Positions 31,496 to 40,331 are shown, numbered from the stretch's first letter. The stretch is DNA of 64,000 bases from an uncultured Oscillospiraceae bacterium (GCA_947624985.1 CANQMO010000003.1:1-64000), one strand, 5' to 3'. Notes: generated from the letters alone by a model not told the origin. Program-made: numbers and translations.

Positions 31496-32601
31496 CGGAG
31501 ACGTTCATCAAGGGCATGGACCTGTCCACGCTGCCGGAGGTGGAGGAGCGGGGCGGGCGCTTTTCGGACAGCGCCGGTCCCGGCGGCGCCGTGACCATCC
31601 TGCGGCGGCACGGGATGAACTGGGTGCGGCTGCGGCTGTGGAACGACCCCCGCTCCGAACAGGGCGAGCCCTATGGGGCGGGCGACTGCGACCTGGAGCG
31701 TGTGACGGAAATGGCCCGGCGGGCGAAAGACGCCGGGTGCCGGTGGCTGCTGGCCATCCACTACAGCGACTTCTGGTCCGACCCGGGCAAGCAGACCCCG
31801 CCCAAAGCGTGGCGGGATCTGGGCCCGGCGGAGATGGAGCGGGCGGTATACGAGTACACCCGGGACGTGCTGGGGACCCTGGCGGAGCGGGACCTGACGC
31901 CGGACATGACCGCCATCGGCAACGAGATCACCAACGGCCTTCTGTGGCCCCTCGGCCGGTATCCGGGCTTTGAGAACATCGTCCGCTTCGTAGGCGCCGG
32001 TATCCGGGCGGTCCGGGAGACGGCTCCGGGGGTCCCCGTCATGCTCCATCTGGACAACGGGGGCCGCAACGACCTGTACCGGGACTGGTTCGACCGGTAC
32101 TTTGCCGCCGGGGGCGCGGACTTTGACGTGATCGGTCTGAGCTATTACCCCTTCTGGCACGGGAAGATGGAGGGTCTGGCCCGGAACATGAACGATCTGG
32201 CCCGGCGCTACGGCAAGGACATGATCGTCACGGAGACCTCCATGGGCTTCACCCTGGACGACTATGGCGCCTATGAGGACCTGGCGCCGGACCGGCGCAA
32301 GGGCATGGCGGCCACGGCGGAGCGGTCCCGGGACATCGGCTATCCCATGACGGCGGAGGGGCAGCTGGCCTTTCTGCGGGATCTGATCGGGGTGATCCGG
32401 GCGGTGCCCGACGGCAGGTGCCTGGGCTTCATCTGGTGGGAGCCGGCCTGGATACCCGTGCCCGGCAGCGGCTGGGCCACGGAGGCCGCCCTGCGCTATA
32501 CCGGCGAGGCGGGCCCCGGCGGCAACGAGTGGGCCAACCAGGCGCTGTTCGACTATGAGGGCCGGGCGCTGCCCGCCCTGGAGGCTTTGAAAGACCTTTG
32601 A
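31492..32601 (+). CDS. GH53 endo-beta-1,4-galactanase
   Basis: This 369-residue protein is a family 53 arabinogalactan endo-1,4-beta-galactosidase. The barrel begins FIKGMDLSTLPEVEE; the acid/base Glu is E145 (AIGNEITNG) and the nucleophile is E248 (IVTETSMG). GIGLSYYPFWHG-like and GFIWWEPAW segments are also typical. There is no signal peptide, unlike most characterised GH53 enzymes, so it should act on imported galacto-oligosaccharides in the cytoplasm, upstream of the GH42 beta-galactosidase. Translation starts at TTG 31492 overlapping the previous stop codon (TTGA). Confidence 0.93.
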   Translation: MTETFIKGMDLSTLPEVEERGGRFSDSAGPGGAVTILRRHGMNWVRLRLWNDPRSEQGEPYGAGDCDLERVTEMARRAKDAGCRWLLAIHYSDFWSDPGKQTPPKAWRDLGPAEMERAVYEYTRDVLGTLAERDLTPDMTAIGNEITNGLLWPLGRYPGFENIVRFVGAGIRAVRETAPGVPVMLHLDNGGRNDLYRDWFDRYFAAGGADFDVIGLSYYPFWHGKMEGLARNMNDLARRYGKDMIVTETSMGFTLDDYGAYEDLAPDRRKGMAATAERSRDIGYPMTAEGQLAFLRDLIGVIRAVPDGRCLGFIWWEPAWIPVPGSGWATEAALRYTGEAGPGGNEWANQALFDYEGRALPALEALKDL

Positions 32602-32613
32602 GGAGGTGAGAGC

Positions 32614-33411
32614 GTGGCGGAACTGAACTACCGGCTGAACGACCCCCGCCGCAGGCGCAAAAGACCCCATATCGAACTGACCGGCACGGTGATGAAGCTG
32701 TACGGCTGCGTGGCCACACTGTTTTACACCCTCAGCATGTCCGTTTTCCGGCTCGGCCTGATCGGCGTGAACGATTACGCCCCGGGGGAACTGACCGACG
32801 CCATGGCCCGGGACCCGGACCTGATGGTGCTGGGAAGCTGGGCCTCCGTGTTCCAGCTTATCGGCGGTCTGGCGCTGCCGGTATTTGCCTTTTTGCTGGT
32901 GGAGGGGTTTATGCACACCGCCAGCTTCAAAAAGTACCTTCTGACCATGCTGGCCTTCGCGGCGATCAGCGAGGTCCCCTATGACCTGGCCATGAGCGGG
33001 AAGGTGTGGGACATGACGGACCAGAACGTGATGGTGACATACTGCCTGTGCCTGGTAATGCTCTACGGCCTGCGCATGACCGCCGGACGGAAGGGCATTT
33101 TGTGGCGCCTGGCCCAGGTGAGCCTGGTGGCGGCCACGGCGCTTTGGACCATGCTTTTGCAGGGGGCCTTCGGTCTGGTGCTGGCGCTGCTGGTGGCCAT
33201 ATACTATCTGTTCTACGAGAAAAGAGGCGTGGGCGTGCTGCTGGGCTGCGCCGTGAGCGTGCTGTATGTGACCGCGCCCCTGTCCGGGTATGTGGTCTGG
33301 AATTACAGCGGACGCCGGGGCGCCCTGGCGGACAAGTACAAATATGTGTTCTACGCCCTGTACCCGGCCCATCTTCTGGCGCTGGGGCTCGTCGCAAAGG
33401 CGATAGGGTAG
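32614..33411 (+). CDS. TraX-family membrane protein (acyltransferase-like)
   Basis: This 265-residue protein has about eight membrane helices and matches the TraX family (LTGTVMKLYGCVATLFYTLSMSV, PVFAFLLVEGFMHTASFKKYL, ISEVPYDLAMSG, NVMVTYCLCLVMLYG and the ending YVFYALYPAHLLAL). TraX acetylates F pilin; chromosomal homologues in Firmicutes are of unknown function and are not evidence of a conjugative element. It uses GTG 32614 after GAGGAGGTGAG, 12 bases after the GH53 stop, so it is in the same transcript. A basic N-terminus (DPRRRRKRPH) precedes the membrane domain. Confidence 0.85.
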   Translation: MAELNYRLNDPRRRRKRPHIELTGTVMKLYGCVATLFYTLSMSVFRLGLIGVNDYAPGELTDAMARDPDLMVLGSWASVFQLIGGLALPVFAFLLVEGFMHTASFKKYLLTMLAFAAISEVPYDLAMSGKVWDMTDQNVMVTYCLCLVMLYGLRMTAGRKGILWRLAQVSLVAATALWTMLLQGAFGLVLALLVAIYYLFYEKRGVGVLLGCAVSVLYVTAPLSGYVVWNYSGRRGALADKYKYVFYALYPAHLLALGLVAKAIG

Positions 33412-33431
33412 ATAAGAAAAGGCAAAAAGCA

Positions 33432-33458
33432 AAAGGCGCGCCTGAGTGGCGCGCCTTT
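33432..33458. terminator. Bidirectional terminator
   Basis: A perfect 11-bp stem (33432-33442 with 33448-33458) with AAA and TTT ends lies between the convergent TraX-like and cupin genes. Confidence 0.8.
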
Positions 33459-33471
33459 CGGCGTAGTTGCT

Positions 33472-33816
33472 TTAAACGAAGTCCTCCCGCATGGGGGAGA
33501 AGATGTCCAGCAGGACCCCGGCCTCCAGGCACACGCAGCCGTGGGGCACGCCGTCCTCCTTGAGAAGGGCGTCTCCGGCCCGGACGGTGCGGGTCTCCCC
33601 GTCGATGGTGAAGGAGAACGCGCCGCTGACCACATAGGTGATCTGGGTGTGGGGGTGGCTGTGCATGGCGCCCACCGCGCCTTTTTCAAAGGTATTCTCC
33701 ACGGCCATGACGGCATCGGTATAGGCCAGCACCCGCCGGGTCACGCCGGCGCCGCCGGAGGCGGGCTCGGTCTTGGCGTGCTCAACCCAGCGCTGCTTTT
33801 TGCGCAGATAGTCCAT
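33472..33816 (-). CDS. Cupin protein, KdgF-like
   Basis: This 114-residue single-domain cupin carries motif 1 as H52-S-H54-P-H-T-Q58 followed by six residues and G65, and motif 2 with H92 (GVPHG). The HSHPHxQ pattern with Gln in place of Glu is that of KdgF, which opens 4,5-unsaturated uronates released from pectin or alginate into linear ketouronates. The gene lies downstream of the TRAP transporter genes and next to galacturonate catabolic genes, which supports that role. It starts after AAAGGAG, 76 bases after the TRAP large subunit gene with a terminator between. Confidence 0.75.
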   Translation of the reverse strand: MDYLRKKQRWVEHAKTEPASGGAGVTRRVLAYTDAVMAVENTFEKGAVGAMHSHPHTQITYVVSGAFSFTIDGETRTVRAGDALLKEDGVPHGCVCLEAGVLLDIFSPMREDFV

Positions 33817-33839
33817 AGAAAAGCTCTCCTTTCAAAAGG

Positions 33840-33870
33840 AAGGACGCAAATCCGGGGGATCTGCGTCCTT
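33840..33870 (-). terminator. Terminator after the TRAP permease gene
   Basis: A 9-bp outer stem (AAGGACGCA/TGCGTCCTT) and an inner ATCC/GGAT pair form the hairpin, with a T-rich run following on the minus strand. Confidence 0.6.
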
Positions 33871-33892
33871 GTTGTATGTATCCTCGCTGCCG

Positions 33893-35185
33893 TCAGCTCA
33901 GCAGATTGGGGATGAGCAGGCTGATCTGAGGGATGAAGGTGATGAGCAGCAGCGTGACGATCATGCACAGATAGAACGGCAGCGTCGCCTTGACCACCTT
34001 TTCCATAGGCGTCTTGCCCACGGCGGAGCCGATGAACAGCACCGCGCCCACCGGCGGGGTGAGAAGGCCGATACCGCAGTTGAGGATCACCATGACGCCG
34101 AACTGGATGGGGTCGATGCCGATGGAGGTGGCGATGGGGAGCAGGATGGGCGTGGCGATCAGGATGATGGGGGCCATGTCCATAATGCAGCCCAGCACCA
34201 GCAGTATCACGTTCAGCAGCAGGGCGATGACGATGGGGTTGTCGGACACGCCGGTGATCAGGTTAGCGGCGGTGTCGGGCACATGCAGCAGCGTCAGGCA
34301 GTAGCCGAAGGCGGAGGAGGTGGCGATCAGGATCAGCACGATGGCCAGCGTCTCGATGCACTGCTCCAGGCTCTTCCACACGCCCTTCCAGTTCAGGCCC
34401 TTGTAGATGAACACGCTCACGATCAGCGAGTAGATGACCGCGATGGCCGCGCTCTCGGTGGCGGTGAACACGCCGCCGACCACGCCCACCACCACGATGA
34501 TGATGGCGGCCAGGGCCCAGAAGGAGGTGAGCAGCTGCTTGAAGAAGTTCATGATGTTGAACTTCTCGCCCTTGGGGTAGTTGCGCTTGACGGAGATGAT
34601 GTAAGAGCCGATCATCAGGCTCACGGCCAGCAGGGCGCCGGGCAGGTAGCCGGCCAGGAAGAGGCTGCCCACGGAAATGCCGCCGGCGGTGGTGGCGTAG
34701 ATGACCATGTTGTGGCTGGGGGGCACCAGCAGGCCCTCGCAGGAGGAGGTGATGGTGACCGCCGTGGAGAAGTCCGCGTCATAGCCCTCGTTGACCATCA
34801 TGGGGATCAGCAGAGAGCCCAGAGAGGCGGTGTCCGCGCTGGCGGAGCCGGAGATACCGCCGAAGAAGTAGGAGGCCACGATGTTCACCATGGCAAGACC
34901 CCCGCGCATCCAGCCCACCAGCGAGTTTGCCAGTGCGATCAGTTTTTCCGATATGCCGCCTGTGCCCATGAGCACGCCCATGGTGATGAAGAAGGGCACG
35001 GCCATCAGGCTGTAGCTCCACACGCCCCGGACCATCTGGTTGGGCAGGATGGTCAGGGCCTGGCCCTGGGTGAGCAGGCACAGCACCGTGGAGATACCGA
35101 CAGCGTAGGCGATGGGGAAGCGCAGCATGATCATGACGAAGAAGCTGCCCAGCAGAACGACGGTACCCAAAGTCTCAGGACTCAT
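33893..35185 (-). CDS. TRAP transporter large permease (DctM-type)
   Basis: This 430-residue protein is a TRAP DctM/SiaM subunit with about eleven to twelve membrane helices. Family motifs are visible: RFPIAYAVGISTV near the N-terminus, GGISGSASADTASLGSLLIPMM, PPSHNMVIYATTAGGISVGSLFLAGYLPG and GLLTPPVGAVLFIGSAVGKTPMEKVVK. It carries the sodium-coupled transport pathway. It overlaps the small permease gene by 4 bases. With kdgK and uxa genes beside it, galacturonate or a pectin-derived uronate is the probable substrate. Confidence 0.95.
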   Translation of the reverse strand: MSPETLGTVVLLGSFFVMIMLRFPIAYAVGISTVLCLLTQGQALTILPNQMVRGVWSYSLMAVPFFITMGVLMGTGGISEKLIALANSLVGWMRGGLAMVNIVASYFFGGISGSASADTASLGSLLIPMMVNEGYDADFSTAVTITSSCEGLLVPPSHNMVIYATTAGGISVGSLFLAGYLPGALLAVSLMIGSYIISVKRNYPKGEKFNIMNFFKQLLTSFWALAAIIIVVVGVVGGVFTATESAAIAVIYSLIVSVFIYKGLNWKGVWKSLEQCIETLAIVLILIATSSAFGYCLTLLHVPDTAANLITGVSDNPIVIALLLNVILLVLGCIMDMAPIILIATPILLPIATSIGIDPIQFGVMVILNCGIGLLTPPVGAVLFIGSAVGKTPMEKVVKATLPFYLCMIVTLLLITFIPQISLLIPNLLS

Positions 35186-35718
35186 ACCTTCCCGACCTCC
35201 TCTTCTTTAACGAAAAACGCTTTGATGTGGTTATAAAGAGCCTCCAGCTCGAAGATGATCATGCCCACACCGGCCACGGGGATGGGGAAATACATCCAGA
35301 ACCGGCTCAGCCAGGGCATGGACTCGTACTTGCCGAACTTAGCCAGCGGGGACTGGCACACCGCCCAGCCGTAGTACAGGAAGATGACACCCAGCGCCAT
35401 CACGGCCAGATCCGACAGCACGTCCAGGCTCATGATGAGCTTTTTGGGCAGGAACCGGTCCAGGGCCGTCATGCGGATGTGGGCGTTTTTGCGAATGGCA
35501 AGAGTCGCGGAAAGCACGGCCATATAGACCATGCAGGTCAGCACGACCTGCTCCGTCCAGGAGGGGTCCGGGATAAAGGGCACATACCGGCCCAGCACCG
35601 CGTAGGACGTGACCAGGATGTCGGTGATCAGAAGCAGCTTGCAGATGAACATGACTACCTTGTATGTCACGTCGTACACAGGACGGATCTTGTCGAGCGT
35701 CTGAAAGATTTTAGGCAT
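35182..35718 (-). CDS. TRAP transporter small permease (DctQ-type)
   Basis: This 178-residue protein has the four membrane helices of DctQ subunits and the motif WTEQVVLTCMVYMAVLSATLAIRKNAHIRMTALD. The start at MPKIFQ (35718) lies 11 bases after AAAGGAG; an ATG at 35739 is an alternative. Its end overlaps the DctM-type gene. It pairs with the large permease in the TRAP membrane complex. Confidence 0.92.
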   Translation of the reverse strand: MPKIFQTLDKIRPVYDVTYKVVMFICKLLLITDILVTSYAVLGRYVPFIPDPSWTEQVVLTCMVYMAVLSATLAIRKNAHIRMTALDRFLPKKLIMSLDVLSDLAVMALGVIFLYYGWAVCQSPLAKFGKYESMPWLSRFWMYFPIPVAGVGMIIFELEALYNHIKAFFVKEEEVGKV

Positions 35719-35753
35719 ATTTGCGCTCGCTCCTTTCATTTTTCCTCAAAACA

Positions 35754-35787
35754 GACGGGAGTACAGGGAGGACCCTGTACTCCCGTC
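35754..35787 (-). terminator. Hairpin between TRAP binding-protein and permease genes
   Basis: A perfect 15-bp stem (35754-35768 with 35773-35787) with an AGGA loop lies between dctP-type and dctQ-type genes. It probably favours expression or stability of the binding-protein message over that of the permeases. Confidence 0.7.
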
Positions 35788-35823
35788 GCGGAGTTATGTT
35801 TTTAGTTAGCCGGGACAGCCAAA

Positions 35824-36819
35824 TTACTCGGCCATGTCCAGGATCTGCTGATAGAGCTCGTCGTTGCCGTTCATGTTGGCGGTGACCACATCGGCGCAGG
35901 CGTCGGCCCAGACGCTCTTGTCCTCGACCTCGACCACGTTGATCCCCTCGTCGATGAGCTCCTGCAGGACCTCGTCCTCAGCGGCCTGAGAGTTCTCAGC
36001 GTTCTTGTTGGAGGCGTACTCGCCGGCCTCCATGATCCAGCCCTGCTGCTCCTCGCTCAGCTTGTTCCAGGCGTTGTCGGTGATGACCAGCTGCACGGCG
36101 CCCAGGGTGTGGCCGTCGAGAAGCAGGTTGGGAGCCACTTCCTGGAAGGCGTTGGACTTGTAGTTGGCGATGGGCTGCTCAGCCGCGTCGCAGACGCCGG
36201 TCTGCAGGGCGGAGTAGAGCTCGGTGAAGGACACCACCGTGGGGGAGGCGCCCAGGCCCTCGACCAGGCCGTTCATGACGGGGTCATCGGACACGCGGAT
36301 CTTCAGGCCCTTCAGGTCGTCGATGGTCTCAACGGGGTCCTTGAAGAAGAAGTGACGGAAGCCCTCTTCGCCGTAGCAGATACCCCGCAGGGGCAGGCCC
36401 ACTTCCTGAGGCTCGGCCAGGAACTCGTCGGCCAGGTCGCTGTTGGCGAAGGCCCAGAAGTGATCCCGGGACACGAAGGTGTAGGGCAGGGAGAGCAGAG
36501 TGGCCTTGGTGCAGCCATAGCTGCTCAGAGCGAAGGCGGAGATACGGGAGATATCCACCGTGGTGCCGCCGCCCAGGATGCCGTCCAGCACCTGGGCCTC
36601 GGCGCCCAGAACGCCGTTGGGCTGCAGGTCGATCTGGATGCTGCCGCCGGAGAGCTCTTCCACCTTGTCCTTAAAGTCCTGGGCCAGCTGGCCCACGATG
36701 GTGTCCAGAGGGTTGACCTCGGCATAGACCAGAGTCACGGGCTCCTCGTCGGCGAAAGCGACGGCGCCCAGGCTCAGGACCATGAGCAGAGCCAGGGTCA
36801 GGCTGAGAAGTTTCTTCAT
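35824..36819 (-). CDS. TRAP transporter solute-binding protein (DctP-type)
   Basis: This 331-residue protein has a signal peptide (MKKLLSLTLALLMVLSLGAVAFA) with no lipobox cysteine and then the DctP fold (FKDKVEELSGGSIQIDLQPNGVLGAEAQVLDGILGG, GLKIRVSDDPVMNGLVEGLGASPTVVSFTELYSALQTGVCDAAEQP). The conserved ligand-binding Arg is in GLKIRVS. The start at 36819 follows AGGAGG; the frame extends upstream without a supported start. It is the first gene of the TRAP operon. Uronate-binding TRAP proteins share this context, but the ligand needs testing. Confidence 0.93.
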   Translation of the reverse strand: MKKLLSLTLALLMVLSLGAVAFADEEPVTLVYAEVNPLDTIVGQLAQDFKDKVEELSGGSIQIDLQPNGVLGAEAQVLDGILGGGTTVDISRISAFALSSYGCTKATLLSLPYTFVSRDHFWAFANSDLADEFLAEPQEVGLPLRGICYGEEGFRHFFFKDPVETIDDLKGLKIRVSDDPVMNGLVEGLGASPTVVSFTELYSALQTGVCDAAEQPIANYKSNAFQEVAPNLLLDGHTLGAVQLVITDNAWNKLSEEQQGWIMEAGEYASNKNAENSQAAEDEVLQELIDEGINVVEVEDKSVWADACADVVTANMNGNDELYQQILDMAE

Positions 36820-36854
36820 TTTTTCGTTCCTCCTATTAGCTTTTTTGGTTTTAC

Positions 36855-36889
36855 TGTGATAAACTAATTTACACCAGAAATATATCACA
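36855..36889. promoter_or_regulatory. Inverted repeat upstream of the TRAP operon
   Basis: TGTGATA (36855-36861) and TATCACA (36883-36889) form a perfect 7-bp inverted repeat with a 21-base gap, 36 to 70 bases upstream of the binding-protein start. It is a candidate operator or roadblock site; no regulator is encoded nearby. Confidence 0.45.
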
Positions 36890-36927
36890 ATTTTCAAACT
36901 TGGTCTATTAGCAGACTGATAAGGTTT

Positions 36928-36955
36928 TTTATAAATTTTTTGTTCAACCTGCCAA
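36928..36955 (-). promoter_or_regulatory. Candidate promoter of the TRAP operon
   Basis: On the minus strand TTGGCA (36950-36955) and TATAAA (36928-36933) have a 16-base spacer. A weaker alternative (TTGAAA at 36892-36897) overlaps the TGTGATA inverted repeat. Confidence 0.5.
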
Positions 36956-37052
36956 AATCGGTCTGCCCTACTTGCAAAAAGCTGTGGACTGTGTAAATAT
37001 ATCCATAGGTGTAACTGGGACTTTAAAGAAGTAGAGACAGGAGGCGTTCGCT

Positions 37053-37574
37053 TTGGGGAAGGACGCGCTCGTCATCCGCTCGAAGATCACGCCGGCGGTC
37101 TTCCGGGAGTTCGCGCTGTACGACACCATGCTCCGGCAGAAGCGCTGGCGGGGCCTGGGGCTGTTCGCAGCCATCATGGCCGGCTTCGGGGTGATATGCT
37201 TTCTCATGCGGGGCATCCGGGAGCAGGCGGTGTTTTTGGGCTGCGTGCTGCTGGCCGTGGGCCTGACCCTGCCGCTGGCCTATTTTTTGAGCTTTCTGCT
37301 GTCCATCCGCGCCCAGTCCAAGCGCATGGGGCTGAAAAGCGCCCCGGTGGCCTACACCCTGACGCTGGACGATGAAAAGATCGCGGTCGCGGCCGGGGAG
37401 CAGCGGACCGAATACGGCTGGGGCGACGTGACGTATGTCCGCCGTCTCCGGCACAGCACCTGCCTTTTCGTGGGGCCCGGCAAGGCCTATCTGCTGCCGG
37501 TCCGGGACGGGGACGGGGAGCGGCTCTGGCGCCTCGTCCGGGACCATGTGCCGGCGGAAAAGCGCAGGGACTGA
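37053..37574 (+). CDS. YcxB-like membrane protein
   Basis: This 173-residue protein has two adjacent membrane helices (GLGLFAAIMAGFGVICFLMRG and FLGCVLLAVGLTLPLAYFLSFLLS). A soluble C-terminal domain follows (VAYTLTLDDEKIAVAAGEQRTEYGWGDVTYVRRLRHSTCLFVGPGKAYLLPVR) that resembles the YcxB-like domain found in many Firmicutes. The function is unknown. Translation starts at TTG 37053 after GGAGG (37040). It is divergent from the TRAP operon and precedes kdgK, with a small hairpin (37591-37610) between. Confidence 0.7.
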   Translation: MGKDALVIRSKITPAVFREFALYDTMLRQKRWRGLGLFAAIMAGFGVICFLMRGIREQAVFLGCVLLAVGLTLPLAYFLSFLLSIRAQSKRMGLKSAPVAYTLTLDDEKIAVAAGEQRTEYGWGDVTYVRRLRHSTCLFVGPGKAYLLPVRDGDGERLWRLVRDHVPAEKRRD

Positions 37575-37652
37575 ACCAATACGCGCACCTGCCCGCCCCA
37601 AGCGGCGGGCGCTGACAGACCGTCAAATAACATTGAAAAGGAGAATATAATC

Positions 37653-38681
37653 ATGGCAAAGATCGTGACGTTCGGGGAGCTTATGATCCGGCTCCAGCCC
37701 TACAACTATGAGCGGTTCGTCCAGGCCGATCACCTGGAATTCACCTTTGGCGGCGGCGAGGCCAATGTGGCCGTTTCCCTGGCCAACTACGGCCAGGACG
37801 CGGTGTATGTGACCAAGCTGCCCGCCCACGCCATCGGCCAGGCCGCCGTGAACAGCCTGCGCCGCTACGGTGTGGACACCTCCAAGATCACCCGGGGCGG
37901 CGACCGAGTGGGCATCTATTTCAACGAAAAGGGCGCCTCCCAGCGGGGCAGCGTGTGCATTTATGACCGGGCCCACTCCGCCATCCAGGAGGCCACCACC
38001 GCCGACTTCGACTGGGATGACATCTTTGAAGGGGTGGACTGGTTCCACTTCACCGGTATCACCCCGGCCCTGGGACCCAATGTGGTGGACATCTGCCGCC
38101 AGGCGTGCAAGGCCGCCAAGGCAAAGGGCGTGAAGATCAGCTGCGACCTCAATTACCGGGGCAAGCTGTGGACCCGGGAGCAGGCCCGGGCCGCCATGAC
38201 CGATCTGTGCCAGTATGTGGACGTGTGCATTTCCAACGAGGAGGACGCCAAGGACGTGTTCGGTATTGAGGCCGAGGCCACCGACATCACCGCCGGCGAG
38301 ATCAACCGGGAGGGGTACAAGTCCGTGGCCAAGCAGCTTGCGGACAAATTCCACTTTGAGAAGGTGGCCATCACCCTGCGGGAGAGCCACTCCGCCTTCG
38401 ACAACGGCTGGAGCGCCATGCTCTACGACGTGGCCAGCGGCGAGTACGCCTTCAGCAAGAAGTACGACCTGCACATCATCGACCGTGTGGGCGGGGGCGA
38501 CAGCTTTGGCGGCGGCCTTATTTACGCCCTGCTGAACGGCTATACCACCCAGGGCGCGGTGGAATTCGCCGTGGCGGCCTCCGCGCTGAAGCACTCCATC
38601 GAGGGCGACTACAATATGGTCACCGTCTCCGAGGTGGAGAAGCTGGCCGGCGGCGACGGCTCCGGCCGTATCCAGCGGTAA
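37653..38681 (+). CDS. kdgK: 2-keto-3-deoxygluconate kinase (PfkB family)
   Basis: This 342-residue protein is a PfkB/ribokinase-fold sugar kinase. The N-terminal FGELMIRLQPYNYERF and FGGGEANVAVSLANYGQDA place it with KDG kinases. The catalytic segment DRVGGGDSFGGGLIYALLNG carries the PfkB signature 2 with the base Asp. It phosphorylates 2-keto-3-deoxygluconate to KDPG using ATP. AAAGGAG precedes the start. The adjacent uxaC, uxaB and uxaA supply its substrate from galacturonate. Confidence 0.92.
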   Translation: MAKIVTFGELMIRLQPYNYERFVQADHLEFTFGGGEANVAVSLANYGQDAVYVTKLPAHAIGQAAVNSLRRYGVDTSKITRGGDRVGIYFNEKGASQRGSVCIYDRAHSAIQEATTADFDWDDIFEGVDWFHFTGITPALGPNVVDICRQACKAAKAKGVKISCDLNYRGKLWTREQARAAMTDLCQYVDVCISNEEDAKDVFGIEAEATDITAGEINREGYKSVAKQLADKFHFEKVAITLRESHSAFDNGWSAMLYDVASGEYAFSKKYDLHIIDRVGGGDSFGGGLIYALLNGYTTQGAVEFAVAASALKHSIEGDYNMVTVSEVEKLAGGDGSGRIQR

Positions 38682-38695
38682 GCGGCCCCGCGGCC

Positions 38696-38719
38696 GGGGC
38701 GCGCCTGCCGGCGCGCCCC
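38696..38719 (+). terminator. GC-rich hairpin after kdgK
   Basis: A perfect 10-bp stem (GGGGCGCGCC/GGCGCGCCCC) with a TGCC loop lies 15 bases after the stop. A short T run (GTTTTTATG) follows 10 bases later, so partial termination before uxaC is possible. Confidence 0.55.
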
Positions 38720-38762
38720 GTGCCGCCGTGTTTTTATGTTATGAGAAAGGAGTAAGTGCATC

Positions 38763-40196
38763 ATGAGACCATTTATGGACAAGGACTTTCTTCTGGAGAC
38801 CGAGACGGCCCGGCACCTTTTCCACGACTACGCGGAGGATCTGCCTCTGGCGGACTACCACTGCCACATCCCGCCCCAGGAGATCTACGAGGACCGTAAG
38901 TTCGAGGACCTGACCCAGGTGTGGCTGGGGGGCGAGAATCCGGACGGCTCCTTCTTCGGGGACCACTACAAGTGGCGCCTTATGCGCTCCAACGGCGTCG
39001 GCGAGGAGTACGTCACCGGCCACAAGCCCAACAAAGAGCGGCTGGAGAAGTTTGCCGAGACCCTTGTCATGGCCATCGGCAACCCCATGTACCACTGGTG
39101 CAACCTGGAGCTGCACAAGTTCTTCGGCTACGACAAATACCTGTGCCCCGAGACTGTGGACGAGGTCTGGGACCTGGCGAAGGACAAACTGCAAAACGAC
39201 CCGAAAATGACGGTCCGGGGCCTGATCGAGCAGGCCAACGTGGCCTTCATCGGCACTACGGACGACCCCATCGACACTCTGGAGTGGCATGAGAAGATCG
39301 CTGCGGACCCCACCATCCAATTCAAGGTCTGCCCCTCCTTCCGGCCCGACAAGGCCATCAATATCAACAAGCCCGGCTTCACCGAGTACATCGGCGCTCT
39401 GGCCAGGAGCGTGGGCAAAAAGTCGCTGGACCGCGTCACGGACGTGTGCGCGGCGCTCACGGAGCGGCTGGAGTTCTTCAAGAAGATGGGCTGCCGGGCC
39501 AGTGACCACGGCCTGGACTATATCCCCTTCCGGCCTGTGAGCGAGGTGGCCGCGGACGCGGCCTTCCGGAAGGTCATGGACGGCGGCGAGGTCACGCTGG
39601 AGCAGGCCGAGGGCTATCAGACCTTCATCCTGCTGCACCTGGGCAAGGAATATCACAGGCTGGGCATCGCCATGCAGCTGCACTACTCCTGCCTGCGGAA
39701 CATGAACGAGCGCATGTACGCCAAGATGGGCCCGGACACGGGCTTTGACATGATCGCCCAGAACACCTGCGGCGGCGACATCGCCCGGTTCCTGTCCGCG
39801 CTGGACATGGAGGGCAAGTGCCCCAAGACCATCCTCTATTCCCTGAATCCCGCCGACAACGAGCAGCTGGGCACCATGCTGGGCTGCTTCCAGTCCGACG
39901 AGATACCCGGCAAGATCCAGCACGGATCCGCCTGGTGGTTCAACGACACCAAAAGCGGCATGGAGGCCCAGATGAAGTCTCTGGCCAATCTGGGGCTGCT
40001 TGGCAACTTTGTGGGCATGCTCACCGACTCCCGCTCCTTCCTCAGCTACGCCCGCCACGACTACTTCCGCCGTATCCTGTGCAACCTGGTGGGCCACTGG
40101 GTGGAGAACGGGGAGTATCCCAACGACGAGGCGGCCTTGAAGAAGATCATCCAGGGCGTGTGTTACTATAACGCCGCACGATACTTCGATCTTTAA
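38763..40196 (+). CDS. uxaC: Uronate isomerase
   Basis: This 477-residue protein is UxaC (glucuronate/galacturonate isomerase), an amidohydrolase-fold enzyme that converts galacturonate to tagaturonate. Typical features are PFMDKDFLLETETARHLFHDYAEDLPLADYHCHIPPQEIYED with the metal-site HxH, the DPIDTLEWH segment and MLTDSRSFLSYARHDYFRRILC near the C-terminus. AGAAAGGAG precedes the start. It sits between kdgK and the MFS transporter in the galacturonate locus. Confidence 0.96.
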   Translation: MRPFMDKDFLLETETARHLFHDYAEDLPLADYHCHIPPQEIYEDRKFEDLTQVWLGGENPDGSFFGDHYKWRLMRSNGVGEEYVTGHKPNKERLEKFAETLVMAIGNPMYHWCNLELHKFFGYDKYLCPETVDEVWDLAKDKLQNDPKMTVRGLIEQANVAFIGTTDDPIDTLEWHEKIAADPTIQFKVCPSFRPDKAININKPGFTEYIGALARSVGKKSLDRVTDVCAALTERLEFFKKMGCRASDHGLDYIPFRPVSEVAADAAFRKVMDGGEVTLEQAEGYQTFILLHLGKEYHRLGIAMQLHYSCLRNMNERMYAKMGPDTGFDMIAQNTCGGDIARFLSALDMEGKCPKTILYSLNPADNEQLGTMLGCFQSDEIPGKIQHGSAWWFNDTKSGMEAQMKSLANLGLLGNFVGMLTDSRSFLSYARHDYFRRILCNLVGHWVENGEYPNDEAALKKIIQGVCYYNAARYFDL

Positions 40197-40331
40197 TCGC
40201 GGGTCTGTTCCCGCCATACGTCGTCAGGCGGCTTGGAAATACACAAAGTATGTCCTGCGCCGCCTTTCTCGTCTGGCGGAAACATCCCTCGCGATCTTTG
40301 TGCGGAAAACTCCGATAAAGGAAGCGTCAAC

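Noticed and set aside
32614-33411. TraX homologue as evidence of an integrated conjugative element
   Set aside because: No relaxase, coupling protein, type IV secretion or integrase gene is present, and chromosomal TraX-like proteins are common in Firmicutes.
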